From assembly GCF_900188385.1 (NCBI RefSeq), contig NZ_FZOI01000003.1:186001-250000 (forward strand): a DNA stretch of 64,000 bases, read 5' to 3'. The notes below the pieces were generated by a model that saw only the letters and a program-made list of their open reading frames with translations, was not told the DNA's origin and searched no databases. This document shows, piece by piece, positions 46,184 to 54,749 of the stretch; the stretch's first letter is position 1, and every line of letters begins with the position of its first letter. This DNA comes from Azospirillum sp. RU38E. GTDB taxonomy: Bacteria > Pseudomonadota > Alphaproteobacteria > Azospirillales > Azospirillaceae. Position numbers and translations under genes: made by a program.

Positions 46184-46468
46184 TCAGTTCTGCGGCGGCT
46201 TGCTGTCCTTCACCCCGTGCTCGTCCAGGAACGCCTTGAATTTCTTGGCATCCACGAAATAAAGGTCCAGGCATTCGTTGAACTTGTCCTGGTCCTTGAT
46301 GGCACGGCAGAGCCGTTCCGCCTCCTCGTAGGCCTGCTGCTTGGCGGTCTTCTCCGCTGCCGTCAGGCCGGGGGTGGGTTTGGCCGGTTCCGTCTGCGCC
46401 CCGGCGGAGAAGCCCAAACCAAGGCAGAGTGCCAGCCCCAGGCCGGTAGAGATCAGGATATGTCGCAA
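46184..46468 (-). CDS. Small exported Cys-pair protein in buf operon
   Basis: 94 residues, not recognised. No ATG or GTG fits; a TTG at 46466-46468 with GGGGG six bases in front is the likely start. A signal peptide (about 1-24, ALCLGLGFSAGA, cleavage near QTEP) is followed by a Pro-rich linker and a charged helical domain with two cysteines 11 residues apart (Cys54, Cys66: LCRAIKDQDKFNEC). It sits between doxX and sigF in the same operon. It may bind metal or be a disulfide-stabilised helical hairpin; no family name can be given. Confidence 0.55.
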   Translation of the reverse strand: MRHILISTGLGLALCLGLGFSAGAQTEPAKPTPGLTAAEKTAKQQAYEEAERLCRAIKDQDKFNECLDLYFVDAKKFKAFLDEHGVKDSKPPQN

Positions 46469-46482
46469 GGCTTGCCCCCATC

Positions 46483-46977
46483 TCAGCTGGCCTTGTCCGC
46501 CCGCCGCCAGCGCCGGGCGATGAACGCATCCAGCGACAGCAGGCCGGGACCGGCCACAATCAGAACGACAGCGATGATCATCCATGGAATCTGTTCCCCC
46601 GCAACGGCAATACCATTTTCCATTCCCTGAACCGTGCGGCCGATGACAAAGAACAGGCTGGCCGCCATCACCCCCAACCCCGCCGCGGCCAGCCGGCCCG
46701 TCAGCCCCAGCAGCAGCAGGGCCCCCAGCACCAGCTCCGCCCCGGTGGTCAGCGGGGCCGCAATGGCCGCCGACAGGAAGGGGACGGGATGGATTTCTGT
46801 GAACAGGAAGGATTGCGCATCCCAACTGCCCAGCCGGTGCAGCCCCGCCTTTAGGAAGGGCAACCCCAGCCAGACACGGCCGCTGACAAGGATTATTGCG
46901 GCAACGTAACGGCTGACCGCCGGCAGGCTCAGGCTGGGACCAGGATCGATAACAAAGCGGAATAATCGTTCAATCAT
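46483..46977 (-). CDS. DoxX-family membrane protein (BufD/GigD-like)
   Basis: 164 residues, four transmembrane helices with the DoxX pattern: YVAAIILVSGRVWLGLPFLK, PLTTGAELVLGALLLLGLTG, GVMAASLFFVIGRTVQG and IPWMIIAVVLIVAGPGLLSL. DoxX proteins accompany DUF2282-DUF692-DUF2063 operons. Its start overlaps the bufC stop by four bases. A role in membrane redox or transport for the metal-binding product is inferred. Confidence 0.8.
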   Translation of the reverse strand: MIERLFRFVIDPGPSLSLPAVSRYVAAIILVSGRVWLGLPFLKAGLHRLGSWDAQSFLFTEIHPVPFLSAAIAAPLTTGAELVLGALLLLGLTGRLAAAGLGVMAASLFFVIGRTVQGMENGIAVAGEQIPWMIIAVVLIVAGPGLLSLDAFIARRWRRADKAS

Positions 46978-47720
46978 GGGGCCGCATCCTCCGTCCGGGT
47001 CAGCAGACCCTGGTTCAGCAGAAAAGCCAGCGCCGCCGGCAGGTCCAGCAGCCCGGCGGCCAGGGCCGACTCCGCCGCCGCCAACAGCCCCTGCCCCGCC
47101 GCCAAGCCCGTCAGCAGGGTCAATACCCCACCATCCACCGGGCAGGCCGCCACCCGCAAATCAGTGCCGCGCCAGATCAGCGCCCCGGCGGGGGGCGACT
47201 CGAACGGGTTAATCACAACGGCCAAGTCCGGCCGAAGCGGCAGCCAGGGATCAGGGTCAACCCCCGCCAGCAGGCTGACGGAGGGCACTGGCCGCAAATC
47301 CAGCCCCCCCAGCCGGTCCGGCGGGATCAGCGCCAGGGCCGCCGGGCTCAGGGCCTGGGCATCGGCGGCGAAATAGGCCCGATGCGCCGACCAATCCAGC
47401 CGCGCCATCCCTTGCAGGGCGGGCGGCACAAGCTCGGCGAATCCGGCGCCATAGGCGGACAGCACGGGCAAGGCGGGCGGCTGTTCCCGCAGGAAACGGG
47501 TGGCAAGGGTGGCAAACCCCGCCTCCCCCATCTCCGCATGAACCGCCGGATAGGCCTGGGCCAGCACGCCGGTCAACGCGGCGGTGACGGTGGCCGTGTG
47601 CAGGTAAAGGGCCCGCACCGGATCAACGGTCGCCGGGGCCAGCCCGGCGGCGACGCGGGCAAAGCCCGCCGCATCGCCATAGACCGCCCCCAGCATGGCC
47701 TGCTGAAGCTGTTTCAGCAT
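46974..47720 (-). CDS. bufC: DUF2063 (BufC-type) partner protein
   Basis: 248 residues. The N-terminal helical DUF2063 part (LQQAMLGAVYGDAAGFARVA, RALYLHTATVTAALTGVLAQ, FATLATRFLREQPPALPVLS) precedes a C-terminal domain with a winged-helix-like end (LPAALAFLLNQGLLTRTED). BufC binds the precursor and DUF692 enzyme in known systems. Its start overlaps the bufB stop by seven bases. Confidence 0.85.
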   Translation of the reverse strand: MLKQLQQAMLGAVYGDAAGFARVAAGLAPATVDPVRALYLHTATVTAALTGVLAQAYPAVHAEMGEAGFATLATRFLREQPPALPVLSAYGAGFAELVPPALQGMARLDWSAHRAYFAADAQALSPAALALIPPDRLGGLDLRPVPSVSLLAGVDPDPWLPLRPDLAVVINPFESPPAGALIWRGTDLRVAACPVDGGVLTLLTGLAAGQGLLAAAESALAAGLLDLPAALAFLLNQGLLTRTEDAAP

Positions 47721-48574
47721 GGCCCTGCCTCCTCCAGCAGCGCCTGGGCCTGGGCCGCCTCCCCCAGCAGCACGGGCAGCGGCGGCACGTCCGTATCCCA
47801 TTCCACCAGGGTGGGCCGGGGGCCGATCAGCCGCAGCGCCTGGGCATAAAGCGCCCAGACGGGATCGGATACCGGGGAGCCATGGTCATCCACCAGCAGC
47901 ACCGCCTCTTCGACCATTACCCTGGCATGACCGGCCAGATGATATTGACCGACAGCGGCAGCCGGGAACCGGGCCAGCAGGCTGGCCGCGTCCAGCCCGC
48001 GATTCTGGCAGCTGACATAGAGATTATTGATATCCAGCAGCAGGCCACAGCCAGTGCGTGCCACCAGCGCTGCCAGAAAATCCGCCTCATCCATCTCATC
48101 GGCCTGGAAGCGGAGATAGAGGGAGGGGTTTTCCACCAGCAGCCGGCGGCCCAACCCCTCTTGCGCGCGTTCGACATTGCGCGCCACCACCTCAAGGCTT
48201 TCGCCATTCAACGGCAACGGCAGCAGGTCCGGCGCGTGCATCCCCTCCACCCCGCACCAGGCCAGATGGTCGGAAATCAGCCCTGGTTGAAACCGGTCAT
48301 AGAGGATGCGGAGCCGGGCCAGATGATCCCGCGACACCCCCTCCGCCGCCCCCAATGACAGGGCGACGGAGTGACAGGAGAGCGGGTAATCGGCCCGGAT
48401 ACGCTCCAGTTGCGCCAAGCGCGGCCCCCCGGCGCAGAGATAATTCTCTGAATGCACCTCCAGCCACGACACCTCCTGCGGTGCCGTCAGGAAATCCAGC
48501 ACATGGGCGTGGCGCAGACCGATGCCGGCCGCAAGCGGCACGGCTTCGGGGCGGTGGCTGGGGGCGGGCCGCAT
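47714..48574 (-). CDS. bufB: DUF692 multinuclear iron RiPP enzyme (BufB-type)
   Basis: 286 residues from the ATG at 48574. The DUF692/MNIO barrel motifs include EVHSENYL, CHSVALSLG, SDHLAWCG, LLVENPSLYL, GLLLDINNLYVS and QYHLAGHA, whose His, Asp and Glu residues bind the iron cofactor. MNIO enzymes modify cysteines of RiPP precursors, for example forming oxazolone/thioamide or thiooxazole groups that chelate copper. It starts 25 bases after bufA. Confidence 0.9.
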   Translation of the reverse strand: MRPAPSHRPEAVPLAAGIGLRHAHVLDFLTAPQEVSWLEVHSENYLCAGGPRLAQLERIRADYPLSCHSVALSLGAAEGVSRDHLARLRILYDRFQPGLISDHLAWCGVEGMHAPDLLPLPLNGESLEVVARNVERAQEGLGRRLLVENPSLYLRFQADEMDEADFLAALVARTGCGLLLDINNLYVSCQNRGLDAASLLARFPAAAVGQYHLAGHARVMVEEAVLLVDDHGSPVSDPVWALYAQALRLIGPRPTLVEWDTDVPPLPVLLGEAAQAQALLEEAGPC

Positions 48575-48599
48575 GGCGCGCTGGTTCCGCCGGTCCCGC

Positions 48600-48896
48600 T
48601 TACTTGGCCGCCTTCTTGGGGTTGGTGCCCTCAAACGGGGTCAGGCTGCCGCCTTCGGCCTCGCAGGCGGCCTTGGTGACGGCCTTGAAGTCCTGACCGC
48701 TGTAATTGACCTTCGACTCGGTGGCACAGGAATGGCCGGCCGCCTTGTTGGCGCAATCATTCTCGCCGGCCTTGGCGATGCCGTAGCACTTGACCTTTTC
48801 CTCAGCATGGGCCGGCACGCTGATGGCGGCCAGCGACAGCGCACCGGCAACGGCGGCGCCCAGGGACAGGATGGTCAGGCTGGTGGCGGACTTCAT
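48600..48896 (-). CDS. bufA: DUF2282 bufferin-type precursor
   Basis: 98 residues from the ATG at 48896, which has AAGGAG at good spacing. A signal peptide (SLGAAVAGALSLAAISVPAHA) is followed by a short mature protein with cysteines at about 37, 48, 57 and 78 in the family pattern CYGIAKAGENDC, HSC and AAC. Bufferins are exported metal-binding RiPPs. The C-terminal extension EAEGGSLTPFEGTNPKKAAK is Lys-rich. It heads the operon behind a SigF-like promoter. Confidence 0.88.
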   Translation of the reverse strand: MKSATSLTILSLGAAVAGALSLAAISVPAHAEEKVKCYGIAKAGENDCANKAAGHSCATESKVNYSGQDFKAVTKAACEAEGGSLTPFEGTNPKKAAK

Positions 48897-48952
48897 GGCG
48901 ATGGCTCCTTGATGATCAGATCGGTGGGACCGGAAGCGGCCCCACCCTGTCA

Positions 48953-48977
48953 TTCGTCGCCACCCGGAAAAGGTTAC
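48953..48977 (-). promoter_or_regulatory. SigF-like ECF promoter of bufA operon
   Basis: On the minus strand GTAACC (48972-48977), 15 bases, then CGAA (48953-48956), about 57 bases before the bufA ATG. It resembles the GTAACC...CGAA promoter I recall for Caulobacter SigF targets; the exact published spacing should be checked. Confidence 0.6.
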
Positions 48978-48996
48978 GCCGGTCCGATAAAATTTT

Positions 48997-49656
48997 TCAC
49001 CGCGCGATCATCGTCTGGGCAGTCTTCACCAGTTCCTCCCCACTGACCACGCGCGGCGGCTGATTCAGACCGGCGGCACAGCCGGGACGGGCGGCGATCT
49101 GGTTGATCCAGCGGGTCAGATGCGGCAGGTCATCGATGGCGACACCCGACCAGTCATGCGTGCGCGCCCAGCACCAATTGGCGATATCGGCGATGGAGAA
49201 ATCACCAGCCAGATATTCATGGGACGCCAGATGCCCATCCAGCACCGTCAGCAAGCGCTTGGTTTCGTTCTGATAACGCTGGATGGCCGGTTCGATCTTT
49301 TCCGGAAAATAGCGATAGAAGACATTGGCCTGCCCCATCATCGGGCCCACGCCCCCCATCTGGAACATCAGCCATTGCAGCACCCGGCTGCGGCCCTTGG
49401 CATCGGCCGGCAGCAACCGGCCGGTCTTTTCCGCCAGATAGACCATGATCGCGCCCGATTCGAAGACGGTAAAATCCTCCGCCCGATCGACAATCACCGG
49501 GATGCGACCATTGGGATTCATGGCCAGGAACCAAGGTTCCTTCTGCTCCCCCTTGGCCAGCGCCAGCACATGCACATTGTAGGACAGGCCCAACTCCTCC
49601 AGCGTGCAGGAGACCTTATAGCCGTTGGGCGTGGCGGCGGTGTACAGGTCGATCAT
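48997..49656 (-). CDS. Glutathione S-transferase family protein
   Basis: 219 residues. Thioredoxin-like N-terminal domain ([20 protein letters not shown], cis-Pro in [30 protein letters not shown]) and an all-helical C-terminal domain ([36 protein letters not shown]). Similar to the Ure2p/YfcG-type group. Substrate not deducible. It lies upstream of the buf promoter, with its own promoter region beyond 49657. Confidence 0.85.
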   Translation of the reverse strand: MIDLYTAATPNGYKVSCTLEELGLSYNVHVLALAKGEQKEPWFLAMNPNGRIPVIVDRAEDFTVFESGAIMVYLAEKTGRLLPADAKGRSRVLQWLMFQMGGVGPMMGQANVFYRYFPEKIEPAIQRYQNETKRLLTVLDGHLASHEYLAGDFSIADIANWCWARTHDWSGVAIDDLPHLTRWINQIAARPGCAAGLNQPPRVVSGEELVKTAQTMIAR

Positions 49657-49701
49657 GGCGATTTCCTCAAGCCTGGTTTCTTGGTCTGCATCAACATCCT
49701 A

Positions 49702-49716
49702 CGCCCTTGCAGGGCG
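49702..49716. promoter_or_regulatory. Short dyad upstream of GST gene
   Basis: CGCCCT-TGC-AGGGCG, about 45 bases before the GST start. It could be an operator; no T-tract on either side. Confidence 0.3.
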
Positions 49717-49776
49717 TTTGACAGGCATGATCAGCATTGACCGACAGGCGGTGCTGCATCCGCCGCGCACAAGCAA

Positions 49777-49804
49777 AAACCCGCCGGGTTGCCCCGGCGG
49801 GTTT
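49777..49804 (-). terminator. Terminator of rpsM-rplQ operon
   Basis: Perfect 11-bp stem AAACCCGCCGG/CCGGCGGGTTT with a six-base loop, 26 bases after the rplQ stop; on the minus strand it ends in a TTTTT run. Classical intrinsic terminator. Confidence 0.9.
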
Positions 49805-49830
49805 CTGTCATACGGACCTGAAAGAACCGA

Positions 49831-50259
49831 TCAGACGGCGGCTTCTTCGCCGTCCTCGTCCTTCACCAGCACCGGGCCGCTATCCAGGCCCTTGGCGGCC
49901 TGATCGCGGTCAACCAGCTCGATGACGGCCATCGGGGCGTTGTCGCCATAACGGAAGCCGGCCTTCAGAACGCGGGTGTAACCACCGTTGCGGTCCTTGT
50001 AGCGCTCAGCGATCACGGTGAACAGCTTGTCCACAATGGCGTTGTCGCGCAGCTCGGCATAGGCCAGACGCTTGTTGGCGAGGCCGCCCTTCTTGCCGAG
50101 CGTGATCAGCTTTTCGACGATCGGACGCAGATCCTTCGCCTTCGGCAGGGTGGTCTTGATCTGCTCGTGCTTGATCAGGGCGTTGGCCATGTTGGAGAAC
50201 ATGGCGAGACGGTGGGAGGTGGTGCGGCTGAACTTACGCCCGGACATACCGTGACGCAT
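49831..50259 (-). CDS. rplQ: Ribosomal protein L17
   Basis: 142-residue large-subunit protein starting [20 protein letters not shown], the family signature. It has an Asp/Glu-rich tail ([11 protein letters not shown]) absent from many homologues. Last gene of the rpsM-rpsK-rpoA-rplQ cluster. Confidence 0.97.
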   Translation of the reverse strand: MRHGMSGRKFSRTTSHRLAMFSNMANALIKHEQIKTTLPKAKDLRPIVEKLITLGKKGGLANKRLAYAELRDNAIVDKLFTVIAERYKDRNGGYTRVLKAGFRYGDNAPMAVIELVDRDQAAKGLDSGPVLVKDEDGEEAAV

Positions 50260-50415
50260 GGGTGCTCTCCTTGCATAGCGTGGCCCCGCTGGGCGGAACC
50301 GATGGCGATCCCCGCAGACGCCGGTACCCTGTCGGGCCAGTACGGCGGGGGTGGGCGGAATGCCCTGGGTAAAACAGGGAGCGGAACCTAGAAGGCTCCG
50401 CCCGTAAAATCAAGC

Positions 50416-51432
50416 TCAGTACGGCTCTTCCAGACGCTTGGCCAGATCCTCGATATTCTCGGGCGGCCAGTTCGGGATTTCCATGCCGAGATGCAGACCC
50501 ATCTGGGCCAGCACTTCCTTGATCTCGTTCAGCGACTTGCGGCCGAAGTTCGGGGTACGGAGCATCTCCGCCTCGGTCTTCTGCACCAGATCGCCGATAT
50601 AGACGATATTGTCGTTCTTGAGGCAGTTGGCCGAGCGAACCGACAGTTCCAGCTCGTCCACCTTGCGCAGCAGGTTCTTGTTGAAGGGGATTTCGTCCGC
50701 CTTCGACTCGGCCACCGCTGCCTGGGGCTCCTCGAAATTGATGAACATCTGCAACTGGTCTTGCAGGATACGGGCGGCAATGGCCACCGCATCTTCCGGC
50801 GTGACGGCGCCGTTGGTCTCAACGGTCAGCAGCAGCTTGTCATAGTCCGTGGTCTGGCCAACGCGGGTGTTTTCCACCTTGTAGGCGACCTTGGTGACGG
50901 GGGAGAAAATGCTGTCCACCGGGATCAGGCCGATGGGGGCATCTTCCGGACGGTTCATGGCGGCCGGGACATAGCCCTTACCGGAATGAACCGTCAATTC
51001 CATGTTCAGACGCGCGCCGGCATCCAGCGTGCAGATCAGGTGATCGGGATCCAGCACCTCGATATCGGCACCGGTATCGATCATGCCGGCAACAACGTTG
51101 CACGGGCCTTCAGCGCGCAGCCGCATCCGGCGCGGGCCTTCGGCGCCCATCTTCAGGGCCATCGCCTTGATGTTCAGGACGATGTCGGTGACGTCTTCAC
51201 GGACGCCCGGGATCGAGGAGAATTCGTGCAGCACACCATCGATATGGATCGAGGTGACGGCAGCGCCCTGCAGCGAGGAGAGCAGAACGCGACGCAGGGA
51301 ATTACCGAGCGTCAGGCCAAAGCCCCGCTCCAGCGGGCCGGCGACGATGACGGCTTCACGCTTCGGGTCATTACCCGGCGTGATTTCCAACTTGTTCGGC
51401 TTTTCGAGAGTCTGCCAATTCTTCTGGATCAC
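50416..51432 (-). CDS. rpoA: RNA polymerase alpha subunit
   Basis: 338 residues. N-terminal domain for core assembly ([40 protein letters not shown]) and C-terminal alpha-CTD ([40 protein letters not shown]) joined by an acidic linker. The start is a GTG at 51430-51432 ([15 protein letters not shown]), preceded by AAGAGG, matching alphaproteobacterial RpoA; upstream ATGs were rejected. The 157-base gap from rpsK holds a highly structured RNA. Confidence 0.97.
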   Translation of the reverse strand: MIQKNWQTLEKPNKLEITPGNDPKREAVIVAGPLERGFGLTLGNSLRRVLLSSLQGAAVTSIHIDGVLHEFSSIPGVREDVTDIVLNIKAMALKMGAEGPRRMRLRAEGPCNVVAGMIDTGADIEVLDPDHLICTLDAGARLNMELTVHSGKGYVPAAMNRPEDAPIGLIPVDSIFSPVTKVAYKVENTRVGQTTDYDKLLLTVETNGAVTPEDAVAIAARILQDQLQMFINFEEPQAAVAESKADEIPFNKNLLRKVDELELSVRSANCLKNDNIVYIGDLVQKTEAEMLRTPNFGRKSLNEIKEVLAQMGLHLGMEIPNWPPENIEDLAKRLEEPY

Positions 51433-51463
51433 GGCTATGCCTCTTGCCATCGGGTCAAAGCAA

Positions 51464-51577
51464 CATTCCGGCACACCACGGCCCCAACGGCTTTCGCAGA
51501 TGGGGCCAACCGTTCAATGCGTGGGTGGGCGCGATGGCGTGCGCCCACCTTTCCCGAACGGTGCGGGTGCCGGAATG
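51464..51577 (-). ncRNA. Four-stem structured RNA element before rpoA
   Basis: Perfectly complementary arms: P1 51464-51474 / 51567-51577 (11 bp); P2 51480-51486 / 51501-51507 (7 bp); P3 51509-51515 / 51556-51562 (7 bp); P4 51524-51532 / 51541-51549 (9 bp). P1 encloses P2 and P3, and P3 encloses P4. The element fills the rpsK-rpoA spacer on the transcribed strand, ending about 31 bases before the rpoA GTG. There is no T-tract, so it is not a simple terminator. A cis-acting regulatory or mRNA-processing role is likely. Confidence 0.6.
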
Positions 51578-51589
51578 CCTCGGTCTGGA

Positions 51590-51985
51590 TCAGACGCGGC
51601 GCTTCTTCGGCGGACGAACGCCGTTGTGCGGGATCGGAGTCACGTCACGGATGGACGTGATCTGGAAACCGATCGACTGCAGCGCGCGCAGAGCGGATTC
51701 ACGGCCCGAACCCGGACCCTTGACTTCCACTTCCAGCGTCTTCATGCCGTGTTCCTGAGCCTTGCGGCCAGCGTCCTCGGCAGCCATCTGGGCGGCATAG
51801 GGCGTCGACTTACGCGAACCCTTGAAGCCCATGGTACCCGACGACGACCAGGCAATGGTGTTGCCCTGCGCGTCGGTGATGGTGATCATCGTGTTGTTGA
51901 AGCTGGCGTTCACGTGAGCGACACCAGAGGTGATGTTCTTGCGCTCGCGACGACGGAGACGAGCAGCGGCGTTGGGCTTTGCCAT
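51590..51985 (-). CDS. rpsK: Ribosomal protein S11
   Basis: 131 residues; platform protein near the 3' end of 16S rRNA. Typical segments [20 protein letters not shown] and [20 protein letters not shown], and the C-terminal [15 protein letters not shown]. Follows rpsM after 17 bases. Confidence 0.97.
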   Translation of the reverse strand: MAKPNAAARLRRRERKNITSGVAHVNASFNNTMITITDAQGNTIAWSSSGTMGFKGSRKSTPYAAQMAAEDAGRKAQEHGMKTLEVEVKGPGSGRESALRALQSIGFQITSIRDVTPIPHNGVRPPKKRRV

Positions 51986-52002
51986 TTATCTGGTCTCCCG
52001 TC

Positions 52003-52371
52003 TTACTTCTTCTTGCCGGCGATCGGCTTCGCCGGACCCTTGCGGGTACGGGCGTTGGTGTGCGTGCGCTGACCACGGACCGGCAGGCCCTTACGGTGAC
52101 GCAGGCCGCGATAGCAGGCCATGTCCATCAAACGCTTGATGTTCATCGCGGTTTCGCGGCGCAGGTCGCCTTCCACGCGATAGTCGGCGTCGATGGTTTC
52201 GCGGATGCGCAGAACTTCATCGTCGGTCAACTGGTTGACACGACGTTCGGCCGGGATCCCAATCTTTTCGCAAATCTCGCTTGCGAACTTCGGGCCAATG
52301 CCATGGATGTACTGAAGGGCGATCACCACACGCTTCGCGGTGGGGATGTTCACGCCAGCGATACGCGCCAC
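52003..52371 (-). CDS. rpsM: Ribosomal protein S13
   Basis: 122 residues; small-subunit head protein contacting the P-site tRNA. Begins [20 protein letters not shown] and ends with the basic [17 protein letters not shown] tail. First gene of its own transcription unit, behind a strong promoter and a leader of about 230 bases. Confidence 0.97.
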   Translation of the reverse strand: MARIAGVNIPTAKRVVIALQYIHGIGPKFASEICEKIGIPAERRVNQLTDDEVLRIRETIDADYRVEGDLRRETAMNIKRLMDMACYRGLRHRKGLPVRGQRTHTNARTRKGPAKPIAGKKK

Positions 52372-52389
52372 GTGTCTTCTCCTCGTTAT

Positions 52390-52598
52390 GGTGCGGCGAC
52401 TGCCGCACCGTCTTCGTCCACATCCCGCCTGCCATGCCCGTCACCCGTGGCGGGGCGATCAGGAGGCTTCGGGACATCTCATCCGAAGAAGTCCCGGCGA
52501 ACCGGGGTCTTCAAATGCCTATGCATGAAAAAGCACCGACCCCGGGCATCAGCCCTGGAACGGCGTTCATCATGCATATCCAATCCTGTGACGGATTG
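52390..52598 (-). promoter_or_regulatory. Hairpin-rich leader of rpsM operon
   Basis: Several perfect hairpins between promoter and rpsM: GGTGCGGC/GCCGCACC (52390-52409), CTTCGG/CCGAAG (52467-52488) competing with CGGGAC/GTCCCG (52470-52496), CCGGGGTC/GACCCCGG (52502-52545) competing with CCCGG/CCGGG (52493-52506), GGGC/GCCC (52544-52555) and CAATCC/GGATTG (52581-52598). Competing stems are a hallmark of switch-like leaders; feedback by a ribosomal protein is plausible. Confidence 0.5.
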
Positions 52599-52607
52599 AA
52601 GGCGCGC

Positions 52608-52635
52608 AGTATAGGCAGACCTTGGCCCCTGTCAA
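52608..52635 (-). promoter_or_regulatory. Strong sigma70 promoter of rpsM operon
   Basis: On the minus strand TTGACA (52630-52635), 16 bases, TATACT (52608-52613): a consensus -35 and near-consensus -10. Transcription would begin near 52600, leaving a leader of about 230 bases before rpsM. Confidence 0.75.
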
Positions 52636-52690
52636 GCCGCACGCCAGGGCGACCCATGCGACCTTGGCCACCCTCCCCCCCAAAAGCGAA

Positions 52691-52715
52691 GGGGCGGCGC
52701 CTGACGGCCCGCCCC
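52691..52715 (-). terminator. GC-rich hairpin after adk
   Basis: GGGGCGG/CCGCCCC stem with 11-base loop, 25 bases after the adk stop, followed on the minus strand by TTCGCTTTTGGGG. It separates the secY-adk end of the spc cluster from the rpsM promoter. Confidence 0.55.
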
Positions 52716-52740
52716 CTGACTTTCAGATATCGCCCAATGC

Positions 52741-53385
52741 TCAGCCGATGATGGCTTCCAGCTGGCGGGTGACCTCATCGATCTCCGCCATGCCGTCCAC
52801 CTGCTGCAACACACCGCGCTCACGGTAATAAGGCAGGATGGGCGCCGTATCACGCTCATAGGCTGCCAGACGCTTGCCGAAGGTTTCGGCATTGTCATCC
52901 GCGCGGCGGGTGAACTCAGTAGAGCCGCAATTATCACAGACACCAGCCACCTTGGTGGGGTGGAAACTGTCGTGATAGCCGGCACCGCACTTGGCGCAGG
53001 TGAACCGGCCGGTGACGCGGGTGACCAGGGCCGGGCCATCCACCTTCATCTCGATCACATGATCAAGCTTCAGACCCTTCTCTTCCAGCATGATGTCCAG
53101 CGCCTGCGCCTGCGGCACGGTGCGCGGGAAACCATCCAGGATGAAGCCCTTGGCGCAATCCGGCTGATCGATCCGCTCGGAGATCATCTGGATCATCACC
53201 TCGTCCGGCACCAGCTGCCCGGCCTTCATGATGGCGTCGGCCCGCTGGCCCAGCGCGGAACCGCTGCGCACAGCGGCGCGCAGCATGTCCCCGGTGGACA
53301 GTTGGATGGTGCCGTACTTCTTTTCCAGGCGTTGGGACTGCGTCCCCTTACCGGCCCCCGGCGGCCCCAACAGGATCAGATTCAT
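52741..53385 (-). CDS. adk: Adenylate kinase
   Basis: 214 residues; AMP + ATP to 2 ADP. P-loop [10 protein letters not shown] at residues 7-16, lid domain with CxxC pairs ([16 protein letters not shown]) that should bind zinc, a feature of some bacterial adenylate kinases. Its start overlaps the secY stop by four bases. Confidence 0.96.
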   Translation of the reverse strand: MNLILLGPPGAGKGTQSQRLEKKYGTIQLSTGDMLRAAVRSGSALGQRADAIMKAGQLVPDEVMIQMISERIDQPDCAKGFILDGFPRTVPQAQALDIMLEEKGLKLDHVIEMKVDGPALVTRVTGRFTCAKCGAGYHDSFHPTKVAGVCDNCGSTEFTRRADDNAETFGKRLAAYERDTAPILPYYRERGVLQQVDGMAEIDEVTRQLEAIIG

Positions 53386-54749
53386 CCACGTCTCCCACGC
53401 AGCTTGGCCTTCTTGATCAGGCCTTCATACTGATGCGCCAGCAGATGGGAATGAACCTGGGCCACGGTATCCATCGTCACCGTCACCAGGATCAGCAGAG
53501 AGGTACCGCCGAAATAGAAGGCGGCGCCATATTCTGCCATCAGGATTTCCGGCAACAGACAGACGACCGTGATATAGGCAGCCCCGATCACCGTCAGACG
53601 CGTCAGCACAAAGTCCAGATAGTCGGCCGTGTTCTTGCCGGGCCGAATGCCCGGAATGAACCCGCCATATTTCTTCAGGTTCTCGGCCGTCTCGGTCGGA
53701 TTGAAGACAATGGCGGTATAGAAGAAGCTGAAAAACACGATCAGCGCAGTATACAGCAGCATGTAAAGCGGCGTGCCATGCGCCACATGCCGCGTCACCA
53801 TCTCCAGCGCGGTCGACCACCAGGAGCCGTTACCGGTACCGGCATTGGCGCCGGAGAAGCCCACCATGGTCAGCGGCAGCAGCAGCAGCGACGAGGCGAA
53901 GATCGGCGGAATGACGCCGGCGGTGTTCAGCTTCAGCGGCAGATGCGAAGCCTCACCGCCGAACATCTTGTTACCGACTTGGCGCTTCGGGTACTGCACG
54001 ATCAGGCGGCGCTGCGCACGTTCGAAGAAGACGATACCGGTAATCACAATCACCGCCAGCACCAGCATGGCGATGATGAACCAGCTGCTCATGGCGCCGG
54101 TGCGGCCCAGCTCCAGAATCTGCGCGAAGGCGCGCGGCAACGCTGCCACGATACCGGCAAAAATGATCAGCGAAATGCCGTTACCCACGCCACGGGCCGT
54201 GATCTGCTCACCCAGCCACATCAGGAACATCGTGCCGCCCACCATGGTCAGCACGGTGGAGATGCGGAAGAACCAGCCGGGATCAATCACCACCGACCCA
54301 CCGGCCTGATTCATGCCCTCCAATCCCAGCGCGAGGCCATAAGACTGCACCAGGGCCAGCACCACGGTCAGGTAGCGGGTATATTGGTTGATCTTCTTGC
54401 GGCCCGATTCGCCTTCCTTCTTCAAGGTCTCCAGCGTCGGCGACACCGCCGTCATCAGCTGGATGATGATCGAGGCGGAGATATAGGGCATGATGTTGAG
54501 CGCAAAGATGCTCATACGTTCGACAGCACCGCCGGCGAACATATTGAACATGCCCAGGATGCCGCCCGCCTGATTGGCGAAGAAGCTGGAAAAGGCGCCG
54601 CTATTGATGCCCGGCAGCGGGATATAGGTTCCCAGCCGGTAGACGATCAACGCCCCCAGGGTGAACCAAATCCGCTTCTTCAATTCGGTGGCCTTGGAGA
54701 AGGCACCGAAATTGATATTGGCGGCAAGTTGCTCGGCAGCTGATGCCAT
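53382..54749 (-). CDS. secY: Preprotein translocase subunit SecY
   Basis: 455 residues with ten transmembrane helices, the protein-conducting channel of the Sec system. Starts [20 protein letters not shown] after AAGGGG; an upstream open frame was ignored. Landmarks are [40 protein letters not shown], and [20 protein letters not shown]. The gap to rplO is unusually long (326 bases) and contains a terminator-like hairpin. Confidence 0.96.
   Translation of the reverse strand: MASAAEQLAANINFGAFSKATELKKRIWFTLGALIVYRLGTYIPLPGINSGAFSSFFANQAGGILGMFNMFAGGAVERMSIFALNIMPYISASIIIQLMTAVSPTLETLKKEGESGRKKINQYTRYLTVVLALVQSYGLALGLEGMNQAGGSVVIDPGWFFRISTVLTMVGGTMFLMWLGEQITARGVGNGISLIIFAGIVAALPRAFAQILELGRTGAMSSWFIIAMLVLAVIVITGIVFFERAQRRLIVQYPKRQVGNKMFGGEASHLPLKLNTAGVIPPIFASSLLLLPLTMVGFSGANAGTGNGSWWSTALEMVTRHVAHGTPLYMLLYTALIVFFSFFYTAIVFNPTETAENLKKYGGFIPGIRPGKNTADYLDFVLTRLTVIGAAYITVVCLLPEILMAEYGAAFYFGGTSLLILVTVTMDTVAQVHSHLLAHQYEGLIKKAKLRGRRG

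Noticed and set aside
46146-46559. Long N-terminal extension of sigF
   Set aside because: The extension reads through other genes in another frame; the ATG at 46145 has a GGGAGG and begins at sigma region 2.
50260-50415. Possible structured RNA between rpoA and rplQ
   Set aside because: Only short stems such as CCCTG/CAGGG; no nested fold comparable to the rpsK-rpoA spacer.
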